A DNA stretch of 64,000 bases from Alkalihalobacillus deserti (GCF_020734105.1 NZ_JAJAFR010000001.1:434001-498000); one strand, 5' to 3'. Positions 1-9,438 are shown, counted from the stretch's first letter. A program made the numbers and translations. The notes: generated by a model not told the origin, from the sequence alone.

Positions 1-56
1 AGAGTGATAGTTTGGTAATCATAAAGGTAAGGAATTTAAATAAAGGGGGTAAAATT

Positions 57-182
57 GTGTCTAGAGAAAGTAAATTAAACTTGTCTGATTTTGTTAATAG
101 AGATCGATTTGAACTAAATTCATACCTGACTTATTTATTAAATCAATTTTATGATAATTTTCCGGAACAAGTCGGAAGATAG
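57..182 (+). CDS. Small hypothetical protein, possibly a truncated gene
   Basis: A 41-codon reading frame opens with GTG after an AGGGGG ribosome site at 44-49 and closes with TAG. The predicted peptide (starts VSRESKLNLSDFVNRD) is mostly polar and has no membrane segment or motif I recognise. It ends just before a stretch of broken transposase genes, so it may be the N-terminal stump of a gene cut by an insertion. Only the good ribosome site and the codon-like composition support it. Confidence 0.3.
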   Translation: MSRESKLNLSDFVNRDRFELNSYLTYLLNQFYDNFPEQVGR

Positions 183-338
183 AATTCGACTATATACTTT
201 TTGTCGTATAGTGGTCGGAGCTTCATTTATTTTCATTAGCTTACAGTATTTCTTGATATTCTTAACCTTTTTGCAATTTTTCGTTGAGACAGAACTCATG
301 TAAGAATATTTTAGCAAGCCGCGCTGATCATAGGACGA

Positions 339-803
339 AAAAAGAAGTGATCGAAAAAAATCGACACATCTATTCGGTATCAGCAATGTGCAAAGTTCTA
401 CAAATAGCTCGAAGTACTTTTTTACTATGAAACAGAAATTACCGCTAAAAACGAACAAGAAAAGGCTACAGAAGAACAAAAACTAAAAGAAGAAATATTA
501 AGGATCTTTAACGAAAACCACCAAGTATTTGGAACTCGCAAAATAAAAGGTGTCCTTTTAAAAGCTGGTCACACGGTTTCCAGACGTCGCATAGGTAGAT
601 TGATGGGAGAGATTGGAATCCAATCGAAGTATGCACAACCGTCCTACAAACCAATGAGCACCCGACCAAATAAAGAATCCGTCCGAAACGTTTAGATCGG
701 AATTTCAAGTAGATGAAGAGATGTCTGTATTGGTGAGTGACTTAACGTATGTCAAAGTAGGCGAGCATTGGAACTACGTCTGTTTTTTAATTTCCTATAA
801 CAC
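339..803 (+). pseudogene. IS3-family transposase OrfB remnant
   Basis: Translated in pieces, this reads as the N-terminal half of an IS3/IS150-type OrfB. First comes KKEVIEKNRHIYSVSAMCKV, then a frameshift near 425, then a helix-turn-helix part with FGTRKIKGVL and SRRRIGRLMGEIGIQSKY, a stop at about 693, and the start of the DDE catalytic core (LVSDLTYVKVGEHWNYVC, containing the first Asp). The rest of the core, with the other two acidic residues, is missing because the sequence joins an unrelated, oppositely oriented transposase at about 803. OrfA and the terminal inverted repeats were not found. It is inactive. Confidence 0.75.
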
Positions 804-827
804 GGCTAGTTCTTCATGTTCATCTAG

Positions 828-1020
828 CTACTCATCAAACTGTTCAACTTCTTTCTCTTTGGCAATCGAATTCTCTAATGTCGTATAAGGGACGTTTTCC
901 TTCTTGCTGACCGTTTTGATAGTTGACCCAAGACATTCCTTATAAAGATAATCTCGATAACGGGTTGTTTGATGCTTGTTTAGTGTTGACACACCATCCT
1001 GTCTCCGATTGCTACTAAAG
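828..1020 (-). pseudogene. ISL3-family transposase fragment
   Basis: The reverse strand encodes TTRYRDYLYKECLGSTIK followed by SKKENVPYTTLE. This matches, residue for residue over most positions, the segment TIRYREHLYELCLGTTIK of the larger decayed ISL3 transposase at 50979-52130 in this window. Only this central helix-turn-helix region is left: the N-terminal zinc finger and the catalytic core are absent. It is bounded on one side by an IS3 fragment and on the other by a tyrosine-recombinase tail, so it is a scrambled remnant. Confidence 0.6.
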
Positions 1021-1040
1021 AATCTATATAAATGCTTATT

Positions 1041-1237
1041 CTACTTAGATGAAAATAATTGCTCATCCCAATGTAAGGAAGCATCATGTTTCTTTTGAAT
1101 ATGTTTATCAACATAACCTTCTGTTGTTGTTTTTGATGAATGTCCAACTGTTTGCTGGACGACTTGGTAGTCCTAACTCAATGACACTGTAATTTACAAA
1201 AAAGTGGCGGGCCCAATGTGGAGATACGTTTCCTTGT
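1041..1237 (-). pseudogene. Tyrosine recombinase (integrase) C-terminal remnant
   Basis: On the reverse strand, SPHWARHFF is followed, after a one-base frameshift, by VQQTVGHSSKTTTEGYVDKH and a natural stop at 1041. The pattern H-x-x-R-H (here HWARH), GHSS and the TTEGYVDKH end is the catalytic C-terminus of phage-type tyrosine recombinases. The Tyr of EGYVDKH would be the nucleophile. The N-terminal SAM-like domain and the first catalytic Arg are missing. Its upstream edge joins a DDE transposase fragment at about 1238. Confidence 0.65.
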
Positions 1238-1690
1238 AAATTAAGACGCGGATATAAGGGTAAGTCGTATGGACTGTCGCAGGCATTAATCATGTAGAGA
1301 TGATACCCGTTGAAGTACTTTTCTCGATGACTATTCCAACCGCTGTCACAGTCTGGCTGGGAGTGCTTGCGGCATGATTGCATTTCATTATACCTTGTGC
1401 GCGACAGTTACAAGTGGTTCTTGCTTCGGATGTGGGATGAAGTGACAACGGGCGTACCGTCGCAGGCAACGTTCAGTTGTTCTAGATTTCCGAGTAATCC
1501 TAACTTGGCTGAAATAGCAAGAATTTGAGTTTGAAAGAAGTGGAAACAGCCAAAGTTCTATCTGGTATGAAAGATAGAACAATGGTCTCGATCTCGCTCA
1601 TTATCGTCGAGTTTATAGGATGGTAAATGTAATATATTATCGAAAAGACCTCGGACCTACAGACTTTGGAATGTTTTATAATATTCATGA
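1238..1690 (-). pseudogene. DDE transposase fragment (IS4/IS1182-like)
   Basis: Pieces in different reverse-strand frames read KLGLLGNLEQLNVACDGTPV (carrying a catalytic-type Asp), then SQPDCDSGWNSHREKYFNGY and HLYMINACDSPYDLPLYPRL. This order is typical of a large DDE transposase family in Bacillus. At least two frameshifts and stop codons break it (for example near 1388 and 1560), and it stops abruptly at PLYPRL where it joins the recombinase tail. The exact IS family is not certain. Confidence 0.55.
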
Positions 1691-1719
1691 ATGGATATTG
1701 TAGAATAATAAATTATTGA

Positions 1720-1758
1720 AGAGAAAGCCCTTAATATAAGGTCTTTCTCTATTTTTTA
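1720..1758 (+). terminator. Rho-independent terminator-like hairpin
   Basis: The arms AGAGAAAGCCCTTA and TAAGGTCTTTCTCT pair with one mismatch across a 3-base loop and are followed by a T-rich run (ATTTTTTATT) on the plus strand. It lies between the transposase graveyard and the 3' end of the reverse-strand regulator at 1898. Confidence 0.55.
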
Positions 1759-1897
1759 TTGAAGGTGTAATCTTTTTTGGAATTGAGACGCAGTATTAAC
1801 TATTGACTATCATTCGAAGTCAGGTTGAAACAAGTTTTATTGAAGAATTGTTAAATCATGTACTGTATTATTCTGATTCTACATAAGATAAAATAAT

Positions 1898-3358
1898 CTA
1901 CGAATCAATATCAAGTCTCTTAATACGATATTGAAGAGTTTGTCTGCTTAAGCCTAGTTCATTTGCAGTTTTGGTTTTATGAAATTTATTTTCTTCTAAG
2001 GATTTCTTAATGTAATACTTTTCTGCTTGAAGTAAATAGTCCTTTAAATTGCCGCGCGGAACTGCGCTGTTTAATTCATTGTCATTTAAGCGATCTTTAG
2101 GAATTGTGCTATTGTTTTCATTATTTGTATTATAGACACCTACCATTGATGACTCTATTGTTGAGGAAAGTGCTGACTTGTTTCTAAAGTGAAACGGTAA
2201 GTGAGAGAAATCGATAATCGATTCTCCTATTAATACATTCATTGATGCCTCAATAATATGTTCAAGTTCCCTGACATTTCCTGGCCAATCATATTGCTTT
2301 AATAATTGCGTGACTTCTTCACTGACATTAGTTACTTCCATTTGAAAAATGTGATTATATTTCTGTATGAAACTGTTGACTAAAAAAGGAATATCCTCTT
2401 TTCGCTCTCTTAAAGGAGGAATGAACAGAGAAACAACACTCAGGCGGTAATATAAATCTTTACGTAATCGGTTGTTAGCAATTGCTTCGACTGGATCTTC
2501 ATTGATGGTTGCGATAATTCGAACGTTAACCTTTCTAGTAATCGTATCGCCAATTCGCTTAATAGACTTTTCTTGAATGGATCTAAGAAGTTTTGCTTGA
2601 AGCATTGGGCTTAATGAGTTAATCTCATCTAATAAAAGCGTACCTCCTTCCGCTTGTTCAAATAACCCAACTTGATCAGTTGCTCCTGTGAATGCTCCTT
2701 TTTTAGTTCCAAACAGCAGACTTTCAATCAGTGTATCGGGCATGGCGGCGCAGTTTTGAGAAATAAAAGGACCGGAAGAGTGTTCACTTCCATTATGGAT
2801 ACCTTGAGCGAATAATTCTTTACCAGTACCTGTTTCGCCAATAATCAGAACCGAGGAAGGCGTTCTAGTCGCTCTTTTGGCAATTTCAATTACTTCTTTA
2901 ATCGCATCGCTTTCACCAATTAAACTATCAAACGTAAAACGTGTGTCACCTTTTAGGTTCAAATTGTTTTTAATCAGGTTTTCTAATTTTGTAACATCTT
3001 TGGCTATTTCTATAGCCCCAATTACTTGATCGCCAAGATAGATTGGAAACGTATTATTGATGGTCGTAATCGCCTTTCCGTTTTTCGTAAAGTACGTCTG
3101 TCTCATATTTGTAAATTTCTTTTTTTGAAACAACGCTTCAAGCAAAGTGCTTCTTTGACCTTCTTCAAATTCAAATACTTCTAAAAAATCCTTATTAAAT
3201 ACGTCTTCTTTTGAAAGAGATTCAATTTCCATCATTTTATTATTGTACATAACGGTTTTGCCAGATTCATTGATTGCATGGACGCCGACATCGATTTCAT
3301 TTAATAACGTTTCATAGATCTTTACTAGTTGGTTGAGTTCGTTTTGGTTTGAGTGCAT
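1898..3358 (-). CDS. rocR: Sigma-54-dependent activator, RocR-like, with PAS domain
   Basis: This 486-residue protein has the layout of a bacterial enhancer-binding protein: a PAS-type sensor (about residues 10-125), an AAA+ domain (about 145-375) with Walker A GETGTGKE at 174-181, the sigma-54 contact loop GAFTGA at 221-226 and Walker B LLLDEI at 241-246, and a Fis-type helix-turn-helix near the end (KTANELGLSRQTLQYRIKRL). Size and layout match Bacillus RocR, which senses ornithine/citrulline and activates arginine catabolic operons. It is transcribed divergently from ornithine aminotransferase, glutamate dehydrogenase and P5C dehydrogenase genes, and a sigma-54 promoter lies in the shared gap. 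That context supports the RocR call. The effector is inferred. The ATG has an AGAGAGGTG ribosome site. Confidence 0.8.
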   Translation of the reverse strand: MHSNQNELNQLVKIYETLLNEIDVGVHAINESGKTVMYNNKMMEIESLSKEDVFNKDFLEVFEFEEGQRSTLLEALFQKKKFTNMRQTYFTKNGKAITTINNTFPIYLGDQVIGAIEIAKDVTKLENLIKNNLNLKGDTRFTFDSLIGESDAIKEVIEIAKRATRTPSSVLIIGETGTGKELFAQGIHNGSEHSSGPFISQNCAAMPDTLIESLLFGTKKGAFTGATDQVGLFEQAEGGTLLLDEINSLSPMLQAKLLRSIQEKSIKRIGDTITRKVNVRIIATINEDPVEAIANNRLRKDLYYRLSVVSLFIPPLRERKEDIPFLVNSFIQKYNHIFQMEVTNVSEEVTQLLKQYDWPGNVRELEHIIEASMNVLIGESIIDFSHLPFHFRNKSALSSTIESSMVGVYNTNNENNSTIPKDRLNDNELNSAVPRGNLKDYLLQAEKYYIKKSLEENKFHKTKTANELGLSRQTLQYRIKRLDIDS

Positions 3359-3491
3359 GAAATAGCACCTCTCTTTTTTATTTTCGATTATTACTTGCTT
3401 TGTTATCTTTCTTTAAGTTTATACGTGAATGTTTAGAATGACAATTTTTTTTATATAAAATAGCCAGTTTACTAGTCTATTTTCTTATTAT

Positions 3492-3552
3492 GTATAAAAA
3501 AATTTCTTTTGTAAAATTATTTATACAAAAAAGAAAAAATTTTTTCTTTTTT
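3492..3552. promoter_or_regulatory. Candidate RocR enhancer (upstream activating sequence)
   Basis: A perfect 26-bp palindrome (3527-3552: A6-G-A6 mirrored by T6-C-T6) sits 34 bp before the sigma-54 promoter. Next to it is a second inverted repeat, GTATAAA at 3492-3498 with TTTATAC at 3520-3526. Sigma-54 activators bind dyads upstream of their promoters, so these are the best candidates for the regulator's site. I cannot match them to a published RocR consensus. Confidence 0.4.
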
Positions 3553-3586
3553 GAGGGGGGATAGCTGAGTTTATCTGTTTTAAAAG

Positions 3587-3603
3587 TTGGCACAGAAATT
3601 GCA
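3587..3603 (+). promoter_or_regulatory. Sigma-54 (-24/-12) promoter of the roc-type operon
   Basis: The sequence TTGGCACAGAAATTGCA fits the sigma-54 consensus TGGCAC-N5-TTGCW exactly, with GG and GC at the correct spacing. It is about 50 bp upstream of the ornithine aminotransferase start and downstream of the divergent sigma-54 activator gene, which explains why that activator carries a GAFTGA loop. Confidence 0.85.
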
Positions 3604-3656
3604 AGTATAAAAGTGAGTGTAAAAAATAAAATGAAGTTTTTTTAGGAGGAATGACA

Positions 3657-4847
3657 ATGTTAAGTACAACAATTATTGAAAAAACTGAAACGTTTGGAGC
3701 TAGAAATTACCATCCATTACCGGTTGTTATTGCAGAAGGAAAAGGAGCTTGGGTGAAGGATCCTGAAGGAAACAAGTATTTAGATATGTTAAGCGCTTAT
3801 TCTGCAGTTAACCAAGGACATTGTCACCCGAAAATTATAGATGCATTAAAAAAACAAGCCGATAAAATCACATTAACTTCTCGTGCTTTTCATAATGATC
3901 AGCTTGCACCATTTTATGAAAAAGCAGCTCAGTTAACGGGGAAAGATATGATTCTTCCTATGAATACAGGTGCTGAGGCAGTTGAAACGGCTGTTAAAGC
4001 AGCTCGTCGTTGGTCTTATGATGTTAAAGGTGTAGCAGAAAATCAAGCGGAAATTATCGTGTGTGAAGAAAACTTTCATGGTCGAACAATGACTGCGGTT
4101 TCCCTTTCTTCTAATGATGAGTATAAGCGTGGATTTGGTCCGATGCTTCCGGGAATTAAGATTATTCCATACGGTGATATCGATGCATTAAAAGAAGCTA
4201 TTACACCTAATACGGCAGCGTTCATGTTTGAGCCGATTCAAGGTGAAGCGGGAATTATTATTCCTAGAGACGGATTCTTGACGGAAGCATTCGAATTATG
4301 TAAAAAGGAAAATGTTTTGTTTATCGCCGATGAAATTCAAGCAGGCTTAGGACGTTCAGGAAAACTATTTGCTTGTGATTGGGAGAATGTAGTACCCGAT
4401 ATGTATATTTTAGGAAAAGCTCTTGGCGGTGGCGTATTCCCGATTTCAATTATTGCGGCTAATCAAGATATTCTTGGAGTATTTGAGCCAGGTTCTCATG
4501 GTTCAACGTTTGGTGGAAACCCACTTGCTTGTGCAGTTTCCCTTGCTGCTCTTGAAGTCATCGAAGAAGAAAATTTAGTTCAACGTTCATTCGAACTAGG
4601 AAACTATTTAAAAGAAAAACTAGAACAAATTGACAACCCAATCATTAAAGAAGTTCGAGGTAGAGGTTTATTTATTGGTGTTGAACTTACAGAACCTGCT
4701 AGAAAATATTGCGAGCAATTGAAAGAAGAAGGTTTGTTATGTAAAGAAACACATGAAAAGGTTATTCGCTTTGCACCACCTCTTGTCATTGAGAAGGAAG
4801 ATCTTGATTGGGCAATCGAAAAAATTTATAAAGTTCTAGGGAAATAA
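3657..4847 (+). CDS. rocD: Ornithine aminotransferase
   Basis: This is a class-III PLP aminotransferase of about 396 residues. It transfers the delta-amino group of L-ornithine to 2-oxoglutarate, giving glutamate-5-semialdehyde and glutamate. Visible signatures are EPIQGEAGI, the cofactor-contact motif [15 protein letters not shown], the PLP lysine in ILGKALGGG, and [13 protein letters not shown]. The ATG at 3657 is preferred over the one at 3651, because AGGAGGA ends directly at 3650 and the second ATG gives normal spacing. It is the first gene after the sigma-54 promoter and is followed by glutamate dehydrogenase and P5C dehydrogenase, which use its two products. Confidence 0.92.
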   Translation: MLSTTIIEKTETFGARNYHPLPVVIAEGKGAWVKDPEGNKYLDMLSAYSAVNQGHCHPKIIDALKKQADKITLTSRAFHNDQLAPFYEKAAQLTGKDMILPMNTGAEAVETAVKAARRWSYDVKGVAENQAEIIVCEENFHGRTMTAVSLSSNDEYKRGFGPMLPGIKIIPYGDIDALKEAITPNTAAFMFEPIQGEAGIIIPRDGFLTEAFELCKKENVLFIADEIQAGLGRSGKLFACDWENVVPDMYILGKALGGGVFPISIIAANQDILGVFEPGSHGSTFGGNPLACAVSLAALEVIEEENLVQRSFELGNYLKEKLEQIDNPIIKEVRGRGLFIGVELTEPARKYCEQLKEEGLLCKETHEKVIRFAPPLVIEKEDLDWAIEKIYKVLGK

Positions 4848-4883
4848 TAGATTAGGCAAAAATGAAAATTGAGGTGGAAGTCC

Positions 4884-6146
4884 GTGGGAGCTGTCATTGA
4901 ACAAGGCAAAGAGGCTAGCGTATTATCATCAACGCAACAAGTTATCAAACAAGCCTTGAGTAAGTTAGGTTATAAAGATGAAATGTTTGAATTGCTTAAA
5001 GAACCGGTCCGTATGTTAACAGTCAGAATCCCTATATGCATGGATAACGGAGAAACTAAAGTGTTTACTGGTTACCGCGCGCAGCATAATGATGCAGTTG
5101 GTCCGACAAAAGGGGGCATCCGCTTTCATCCGGAAGTGACAGAGGATGACGTAAAAGCTTTATCAATGTGGATGACTTTAAAATGTGGAATTGTCAATGT
5201 ACCTTATGGTGGTGGAAAAGGCGGAATCGTCTGTGATCCAAGAACGATGTCTTTTCGAGAACTTGAGCGCTTGAGTAGAGGGTATGTTAGAGCGATCAGT
5301 CAAATAGTTGGCCCCACAAAGGATATTCCAGCTCCAGATGTCTTTACTAACTCTCAAATAATGGCATGGATGATGGATGAATATAGCCGGATTCGTGAAT
5401 TTGATTCTCCAGCCTTTATCACGGGTAAGCCAATCGTATTAGGTGGCTCCTACGGTAGAGAAACAGCAACCGCTATGGGCGTTGCTATTTGCATAGAAGA
5501 AGCGGCTAAGAAAAAACAAATGAACATTGTCGGAGCAAAAATTATCATTCAAGGTTTCGGTAATGCTGGTGGGTACTTGGCTAAAATTTTATCAGAGCAA
5601 GGTGCGAAAATAATTGGAATTTCCGATGCGTATGCTGCTTTATATGATGAAAACGGATTAGACATTGATTATTTACTAGATAAACGTGATTCTTTTGGAA
5701 CCGTAACGAATTTATTTAAAAATACAATTACAAACAAAGAACTACTTGAATGTGAGTGTGATATATTAGTGCCAGCTGCGGTTGCCAATCAAATTACACG
5801 AGATAACGCTTATCAAATTAAAGCATCGATCGTAGTTGAAGCAGCGAATGGACCGACGACAATGGAAGCAACAACCATTTTAACAAATCGTGATATATTG
5901 ATTGTTCCAGATGTGTTGGCAAGTTCTGGCGGCGTCACCGTATCTTATTTTGAATGGGTACAAAATAATTTAGGATACTACTGGTCAGAAGAAGAAGTAA
6001 GTGAAAAGCTTCGCGAAAAAGTAGTTAATGCATTTAATTCAGTTATTCACACAGCAAATTTGCACAAAGTCGATACAAGGCTAGCTGCATACATGGTTGG
6101 TGTACGAAAAACAGCTGAAGCATCAAGATTCCGTGGTTGGGTTTAA
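4884..6146 (+). CDS. rocG: NAD-type glutamate dehydrogenase
   Basis: This 420-residue GudB/RocG-type enzyme deaminates glutamate to 2-oxoglutarate and ammonia. The glutamate-binding and catalytic region is clear ([13 protein letters not shown], then [18 protein letters not shown], then PAPDVFT), followed by a Rossmann segment ([15 protein letters not shown]) and the conserved [16 protein letters not shown]. The GTG at 4884 is chosen because GAGGTGG at 4871-4877 is well spaced for it; an in-frame TTG further upstream would overlap that site. It lies 36 bp after rocD. Its place in a RocR-type operon favours RocG over the constitutive GudB, but sequence alone does not separate the two. Confidence 0.85.
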   Translation: MGAVIEQGKEASVLSSTQQVIKQALSKLGYKDEMFELLKEPVRMLTVRIPICMDNGETKVFTGYRAQHNDAVGPTKGGIRFHPEVTEDDVKALSMWMTLKCGIVNVPYGGGKGGIVCDPRTMSFRELERLSRGYVRAISQIVGPTKDIPAPDVFTNSQIMAWMMDEYSRIREFDSPAFITGKPIVLGGSYGRETATAMGVAICIEEAAKKKQMNIVGAKIIIQGFGNAGGYLAKILSEQGAKIIGISDAYAALYDENGLDIDYLLDKRDSFGTVTNLFKNTITNKELLECECDILVPAAVANQITRDNAYQIKASIVVEAANGPTTMEATTILTNRDILIVPDVLASSGGVTVSYFEWVQNNLGYYWSEEEVSEKLREKVVNAFNSVIHTANLHKVDTRLAAYMVGVRKTAEASRFRGWV

Positions 6147-6158
6147 GGAGGGATTCAT

Positions 6159-6407
6159 TTGGGTTACCTGGCAGTAGATAGTTTATCTGACGGCGTTGTA
6201 GAGAAAGTATTCGTAAGTGAAGGGTCGTTTGTTTATGAGTGGGAACCTTTATTTCTAATTAAAACAGCAAACGGAACTATTAAAAAAGTAGAATTAGGGG
6301 CTAGTGGAATCGTCTCGAAAGTACATGTAACTCTAGGAGAAAGAGTGTGTACACAGATGACGTTAGCTGTATTGAAAGAAGATACACGTCCAACTGGTAG
6401 TGATTAA
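6159..6407 (+). CDS. Small biotinyl/lipoyl-domain-like protein without the attachment lysine
   Basis: This 82-residue protein starts at TTG after a strong AAGGAGG and sits 12 bp behind glutamate dehydrogenase. The pattern SDGVVEKVFVSEGSFVYEWE, then LFLIKT, then GASGIVSKVHVTLGERVCTQ resembles the two half-motifs of a biotinyl/lipoyl hammerhead fold. At the hairpin where such domains carry the modified Lys (MKM or DKA) it reads TANGTIKK, so the exposed lysine seems to be replaced. It is therefore not expected to act as a normal swinging-arm carrier. It could be a regulatory or scaffold relative. Its position inside the roc operon suggests a role with these amino-acid enzymes, but the function is unknown. 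Confidence 0.6.
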   Translation: MGYLAVDSLSDGVVEKVFVSEGSFVYEWEPLFLIKTANGTIKKVELGASGIVSKVHVTLGERVCTQMTLAVLKEDTRPTGSD

Positions 6408-6448
6408 TCTAGCAAACAATAAAAATGAAAAACTTGGAGGAATAACAT

Positions 6449-7996
6449 ATGTTAACAACTTATAAGCATGAACCATTTACTGATTTTAGTGTAGAGGAAA
6501 ACAGAATTGCATTTGAAGAAGCATTAAGAAAAGTAGAAAAAGAACTTGGAAAAGATTATCCACTAATTGTCGGTGGGGAACGTATTACGACCGAAGCGAA
6601 AATCGTATCAAATAATCCATCGAACAAAGAAGAGGTCGTTGGAACGGTTTCAAAAGCGAACAAAGAAATAGCTGAAGCTGCGATCCAAGCTGCGGACCAA
6701 GCATTTCAAACTTGGAGAAATGTTAATCCTGAAGAAAGAGCTAATATTCTAATCCGTGCGGCTGCAATCATTCGCCGTCGTAAGCATGAATTTTCAGCGT
6801 GGCTTGTAAAAGAAGCAGGTAAGCCTTGGAAAGAAGCAGATGGAGATACGGCTGAAGGAATCGATTTCCTTGAGTATTATGCACGCCAAATGATCGAGTT
6901 AAAAGATGGTAAGGCAATTAATAGCCGTGTTGGTGAACAAAATCGTTACATTTATCAGTCGACTGGTGTATGTGTGACTATTTCTCCGTGGAATTTTGCT
7001 TTTGCAATTATGGCAGGAACAACTGTAGCACCGATTGTAACAGGAAATACAGTGCTTTTAAAACCTGCAAGTACAACACCTGTAGTAGCTTATAAGTTTG
7101 CAGAAGTTCTTGAAGAAGCTGGTCTTCCAAAAGGCGTTTTGAATTTCATTCCAGGAAGCGGTGCAGAAGTAGGGGATTATTTAGTTGATCACCCGAAAAC
7201 AAGTTTAATTACTTTTACAGGATCTCGTGATGTTGGTGTTCGTTTATATGAAAGAGCAGCGGTAGTTCACCCAGGTCAACAACATTTAAAACGAGTAATC
7301 GTTGAAATGGGAGGAAAAGATACAGTTGTTGTCGATAGCGAAGCTGATTTAGACTTAGCAGCGGAGTCGATTGTCACATCTGCATTCGGATTCTCTGGAC
7401 AAAAGTGTTCGGCAGGCTCACGTGCGGTAGTTCATCAAGATGTTTATGATGAAGTGCTTGAAAAAGTTGTCCGTTTAACAAAGGAACTATCTGTTGGCGA
7501 ACCAACAACACGTGAAATGTACATGGGTCCAGTTGTTGATAAAGCTGCTTTTGACAAAATCATGAGCTATGTCGAAATTGGAAAAAAAGAAGGGCATCTT
7601 CTAACTGGAGGAGAAGGAGACGACTCTAAAGGATTCTTTATCCAACCGACAATATTTGGTGATTTAGATCCGAACTCAAGAGTTATGCAGGAAGAAATTT
7701 TTGGTCCAGTTGTTGGATTTAGTAAAGCAAAAGATTTTGACCATGCTCTTGAAATCGCAAATAATACTGAATATGGACTTACCGGAGCCGTGATTTCGAA
7801 TAATCGTGCACATATTGAACAAGCAAAACAAGGCTTCCATGTCGGAAATCTTTACTTCAACCGTAACTGCACAGGTGCGATTGTAGGTTATCACCCATTT
7901 GGTGGTTTTAAGATGTCTGGTACGGATTCCAAAGCAGGCGGACCTGATTATTTAGCGCTTCATATGCAAGCTAAAACAATTTCAGAAATGTATTAA
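6449..7996 (+). CDS. rocA: L-glutamate gamma-semialdehyde (P5C) dehydrogenase
   Basis: This 515-residue aldehyde dehydrogenase oxidises glutamate-5-semialdehyde/1-pyrroline-5-carboxylate to glutamate with NAD. Motifs seen are [19 protein letters not shown], the nucleotide-binding FTGSRDVGV, the general-base region VIVEMGGKD, the catalytic Cys in [12 protein letters not shown], and EIFGPVVG. The start at 6449 follows GGAGG with good spacing. Length and N-terminal sequence ([18 protein letters not shown]) are those of Bacillus RocA/PutC-type enzymes. It closes the operon, completes ornithine-to-glutamate conversion, and is followed by a strong terminator. Confidence 0.92.
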   Translation: MLTTYKHEPFTDFSVEENRIAFEEALRKVEKELGKDYPLIVGGERITTEAKIVSNNPSNKEEVVGTVSKANKEIAEAAIQAADQAFQTWRNVNPEERANILIRAAAIIRRRKHEFSAWLVKEAGKPWKEADGDTAEGIDFLEYYARQMIELKDGKAINSRVGEQNRYIYQSTGVCVTISPWNFAFAIMAGTTVAPIVTGNTVLLKPASTTPVVAYKFAEVLEEAGLPKGVLNFIPGSGAEVGDYLVDHPKTSLITFTGSRDVGVRLYERAAVVHPGQQHLKRVIVEMGGKDTVVVDSEADLDLAAESIVTSAFGFSGQKCSAGSRAVVHQDVYDEVLEKVVRLTKELSVGEPTTREMYMGPVVDKAAFDKIMSYVEIGKKEGHLLTGGEGDDSKGFFIQPTIFGDLDPNSRVMQEEIFGPVVGFSKAKDFDHALEIANNTEYGLTGAVISNNRAHIEQAKQGFHVGNLYFNRNCTGAIVGYHPFGGFKMSGTDSKAGGPDYLALHMQAKTISEMY

Positions 7997-8014
7997 AAAA
8001 TTATAGGTTTAAAG

Positions 8015-8050
8015 CTTCCCTACTCAAATTTTTGAGTAGGGAAGTATTTT
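8015..8050 (+). terminator. Rho-independent terminator of the roc-type operon
   Basis: CTTCCCTACTCAAA and its exact complement TTTGAGTAGGGAAG form a 14-bp stem with a 2-base spacer, followed by TATTTT. It lies 18 bp after the P5C dehydrogenase stop. Confidence 0.9.
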
Positions 8051-8052
8051 AA

Positions 8053-8286
8053 ATAAACCTTTTTATTGATGTAAGCACATGGGAAGAATTTGCTAAAAAA
8101 ATCTATCAGGTAAGGCCTGGAGAAATGAATGTGTTTTATTTAAATAACGATTTATTAATTGAAAATATCGATTTAAATATTGATCACTACTCTATTAATC
8201 CATTAGAGATAGAAGTTAATAGAAGATTCAACGGCCATTTAATTAAGGTAGATTTCAAGATAAAAGCGTTAAGTGAAAATCACTAG
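8053..8286 (+). pseudogene. Short open frame, likely C-terminal remnant of an unknown protein
   Basis: An open frame of about 77 codons with natural protein character (for example STWEEFAKKIYQVRPGEMNV and EIEVNRRFNGHLIKVDFKIK) runs to a TAG at 8284. It has no good start: the first ATG lies about 25 codons in and no ribosome site precedes the frame. This is what a gene that has lost its N-terminus would look like. I do not recognise the family. It could also be a short real gene starting at the internal ATG (8128). Confidence 0.35.
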
Positions 8287-8328
8287 ATAGTTGTAATCAC
8301 TTTTTTTCAAAAGTTATAGGGGGAAATT

Positions 8329-9213
8329 ATGAAAGATATAGCGACAGAACGAGTTAAACGTGGTATGGCAGAAATGCAAAAAGGTGGCGTGATCATGGAC
8401 GTCATTAATGCAGAACAAGCAAAAATAGCAGAGCAAGCAGGTGCTGTCGCAGTTATGGCGCTTGAGCGGGTGCCGGCCGACATTCGTGCAGCAGGTGGTG
8501 TAGCGAGAATGGCTGATCCGACGATTGTTGAACAGGTGTTAAATGCTGTATCGGTGCCAGTTATGGCAAAAGCTCGTATTGGCCATATTGTAGAAGCGCG
8601 GGTACTTGAAGCGATGGGTGTTGATTATATAGATGAAAGTGAAGTATTAACACCTGCGGATGAAGTGTTCCATTTGTATAAGCGTGACTTCACTGTACCA
8701 TTTGTATGTGGTGCGCGAGATTTAGGAGAAGCCTCTCGTCGGATTGGTGAAGGCGCATCAATGATCCGGACAAAAGGTGAGCCTGGTACAGGGAACATTG
8801 TTGAGGCTGTTCGTCATATGCGGATGATTAAAGGGCAGATTCAAAAGGTTAAACAGATGTCTACGGATGAATTAATGACGGAGGCGAAAAATTTAGGTGC
8901 ATCATTTGAGCTGTTATTACAAATTAAAGAGACGGGAAAACTACCTGTCGTCAACTTTGCAGCCGGTGGAATTGCTACTCCTGCGGATGCAGCATTAATG
9001 ATGCAATTAGGTGCAGATGGGGTGTTTGTAGGTTCAGGTATTTTCAAATCGGATAACCCTGAGAAGTTTGCACGTGCAATCGTTGAAGCAACTACTCACT
9101 ATGAAGACTATGCTTTAATTGCTGAGCTTTCAAAAGGATTAGGAACGGCAATGAAAGGGATTGAGATCTCTTCCCTAAACCCTTCTGAACGGATGCAAGA
9201 GCGCGGTTGGTAG
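8329..9213 (+). CDS. pdxS: Pyridoxal 5'-phosphate synthase, PdxS subunit
   Basis: This 294-residue (beta/alpha)8 enzyme makes PLP from ribose 5-phosphate, glyceraldehyde 3-phosphate and ammonia. Diagnostic segments include [17 protein letters not shown], the lysine that holds the sugar in VMAKARIGH, the second lysine in [10 protein letters not shown], and [17 protein letters not shown] with [14 protein letters not shown]. The ATG follows GGGGG. In most Bacilli, pdxT (the glutaminase that supplies ammonia) follows directly; here the next gene is a different 69-residue frame. Several PLP enzymes of the roc and transport regions would use its product. Confidence 0.95.
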   Translation: MKDIATERVKRGMAEMQKGGVIMDVINAEQAKIAEQAGAVAVMALERVPADIRAAGGVARMADPTIVEQVLNAVSVPVMAKARIGHIVEARVLEAMGVDYIDESEVLTPADEVFHLYKRDFTVPFVCGARDLGEASRRIGEGASMIRTKGEPGTGNIVEAVRHMRMIKGQIQKVKQMSTDELMTEAKNLGASFELLLQIKETGKLPVVNFAAGGIATPADAALMMQLGADGVFVGSGIFKSDNPEKFARAIVEATTHYEDYALIAELSKGLGTAMKGIEISSLNPSERMQERGW

Positions 9214-9228
9214 CAGGAGGCGTCTATT

Positions 9229-9438
9229 TTGTCGGAGTTGCTTATTAATAGAGCTAAGATAGGAGATTTAAAAATGGCAAATAAAGAGTGGATTGAGTGG
9301 CAAAAGAAAGTCATACGTGAAGAGCATGTAATGCCTGAGCTGCTAGACGAAAAAATAAAGAATGCTAAAAGAGATCATTTGCTTTTGGGATATGTAAAAG
9401 ATTCAAGCAAAAGAAAGTTCGACCCTATTAGATATTGA
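9229..9438 (+). CDS. Small hypothetical protein downstream of pdxS
   Basis: This 69-residue charged protein starts at TTG (9229) after AGGAGG at 9215-9220, 15 bp behind pdxS. A second start, ATG 9274, also has its own AGGAG site, so a 54-residue form beginning MANKEWIEWQKKVIREE is possible. It contains many Lys/Glu pairs, looks helical, and has no membrane segment or known motif. It sits where pdxT would be expected but does not resemble the PdxT glutaminase. The function is unknown. Confidence 0.5.
   Translation: MSELLINRAKIGDLKMANKEWIEWQKKVIREEHVMPELLDEKIKNAKRDHLLLGYVKDSSKRKFDPIRY

Noticed and set aside
1620..1700. Plus-strand frame (MVNVIYYRKDLGPTDFG) as a separate gene
   Set aside because: The reverse strand here reads as transposase N-terminal sequence, which explains the open frame.
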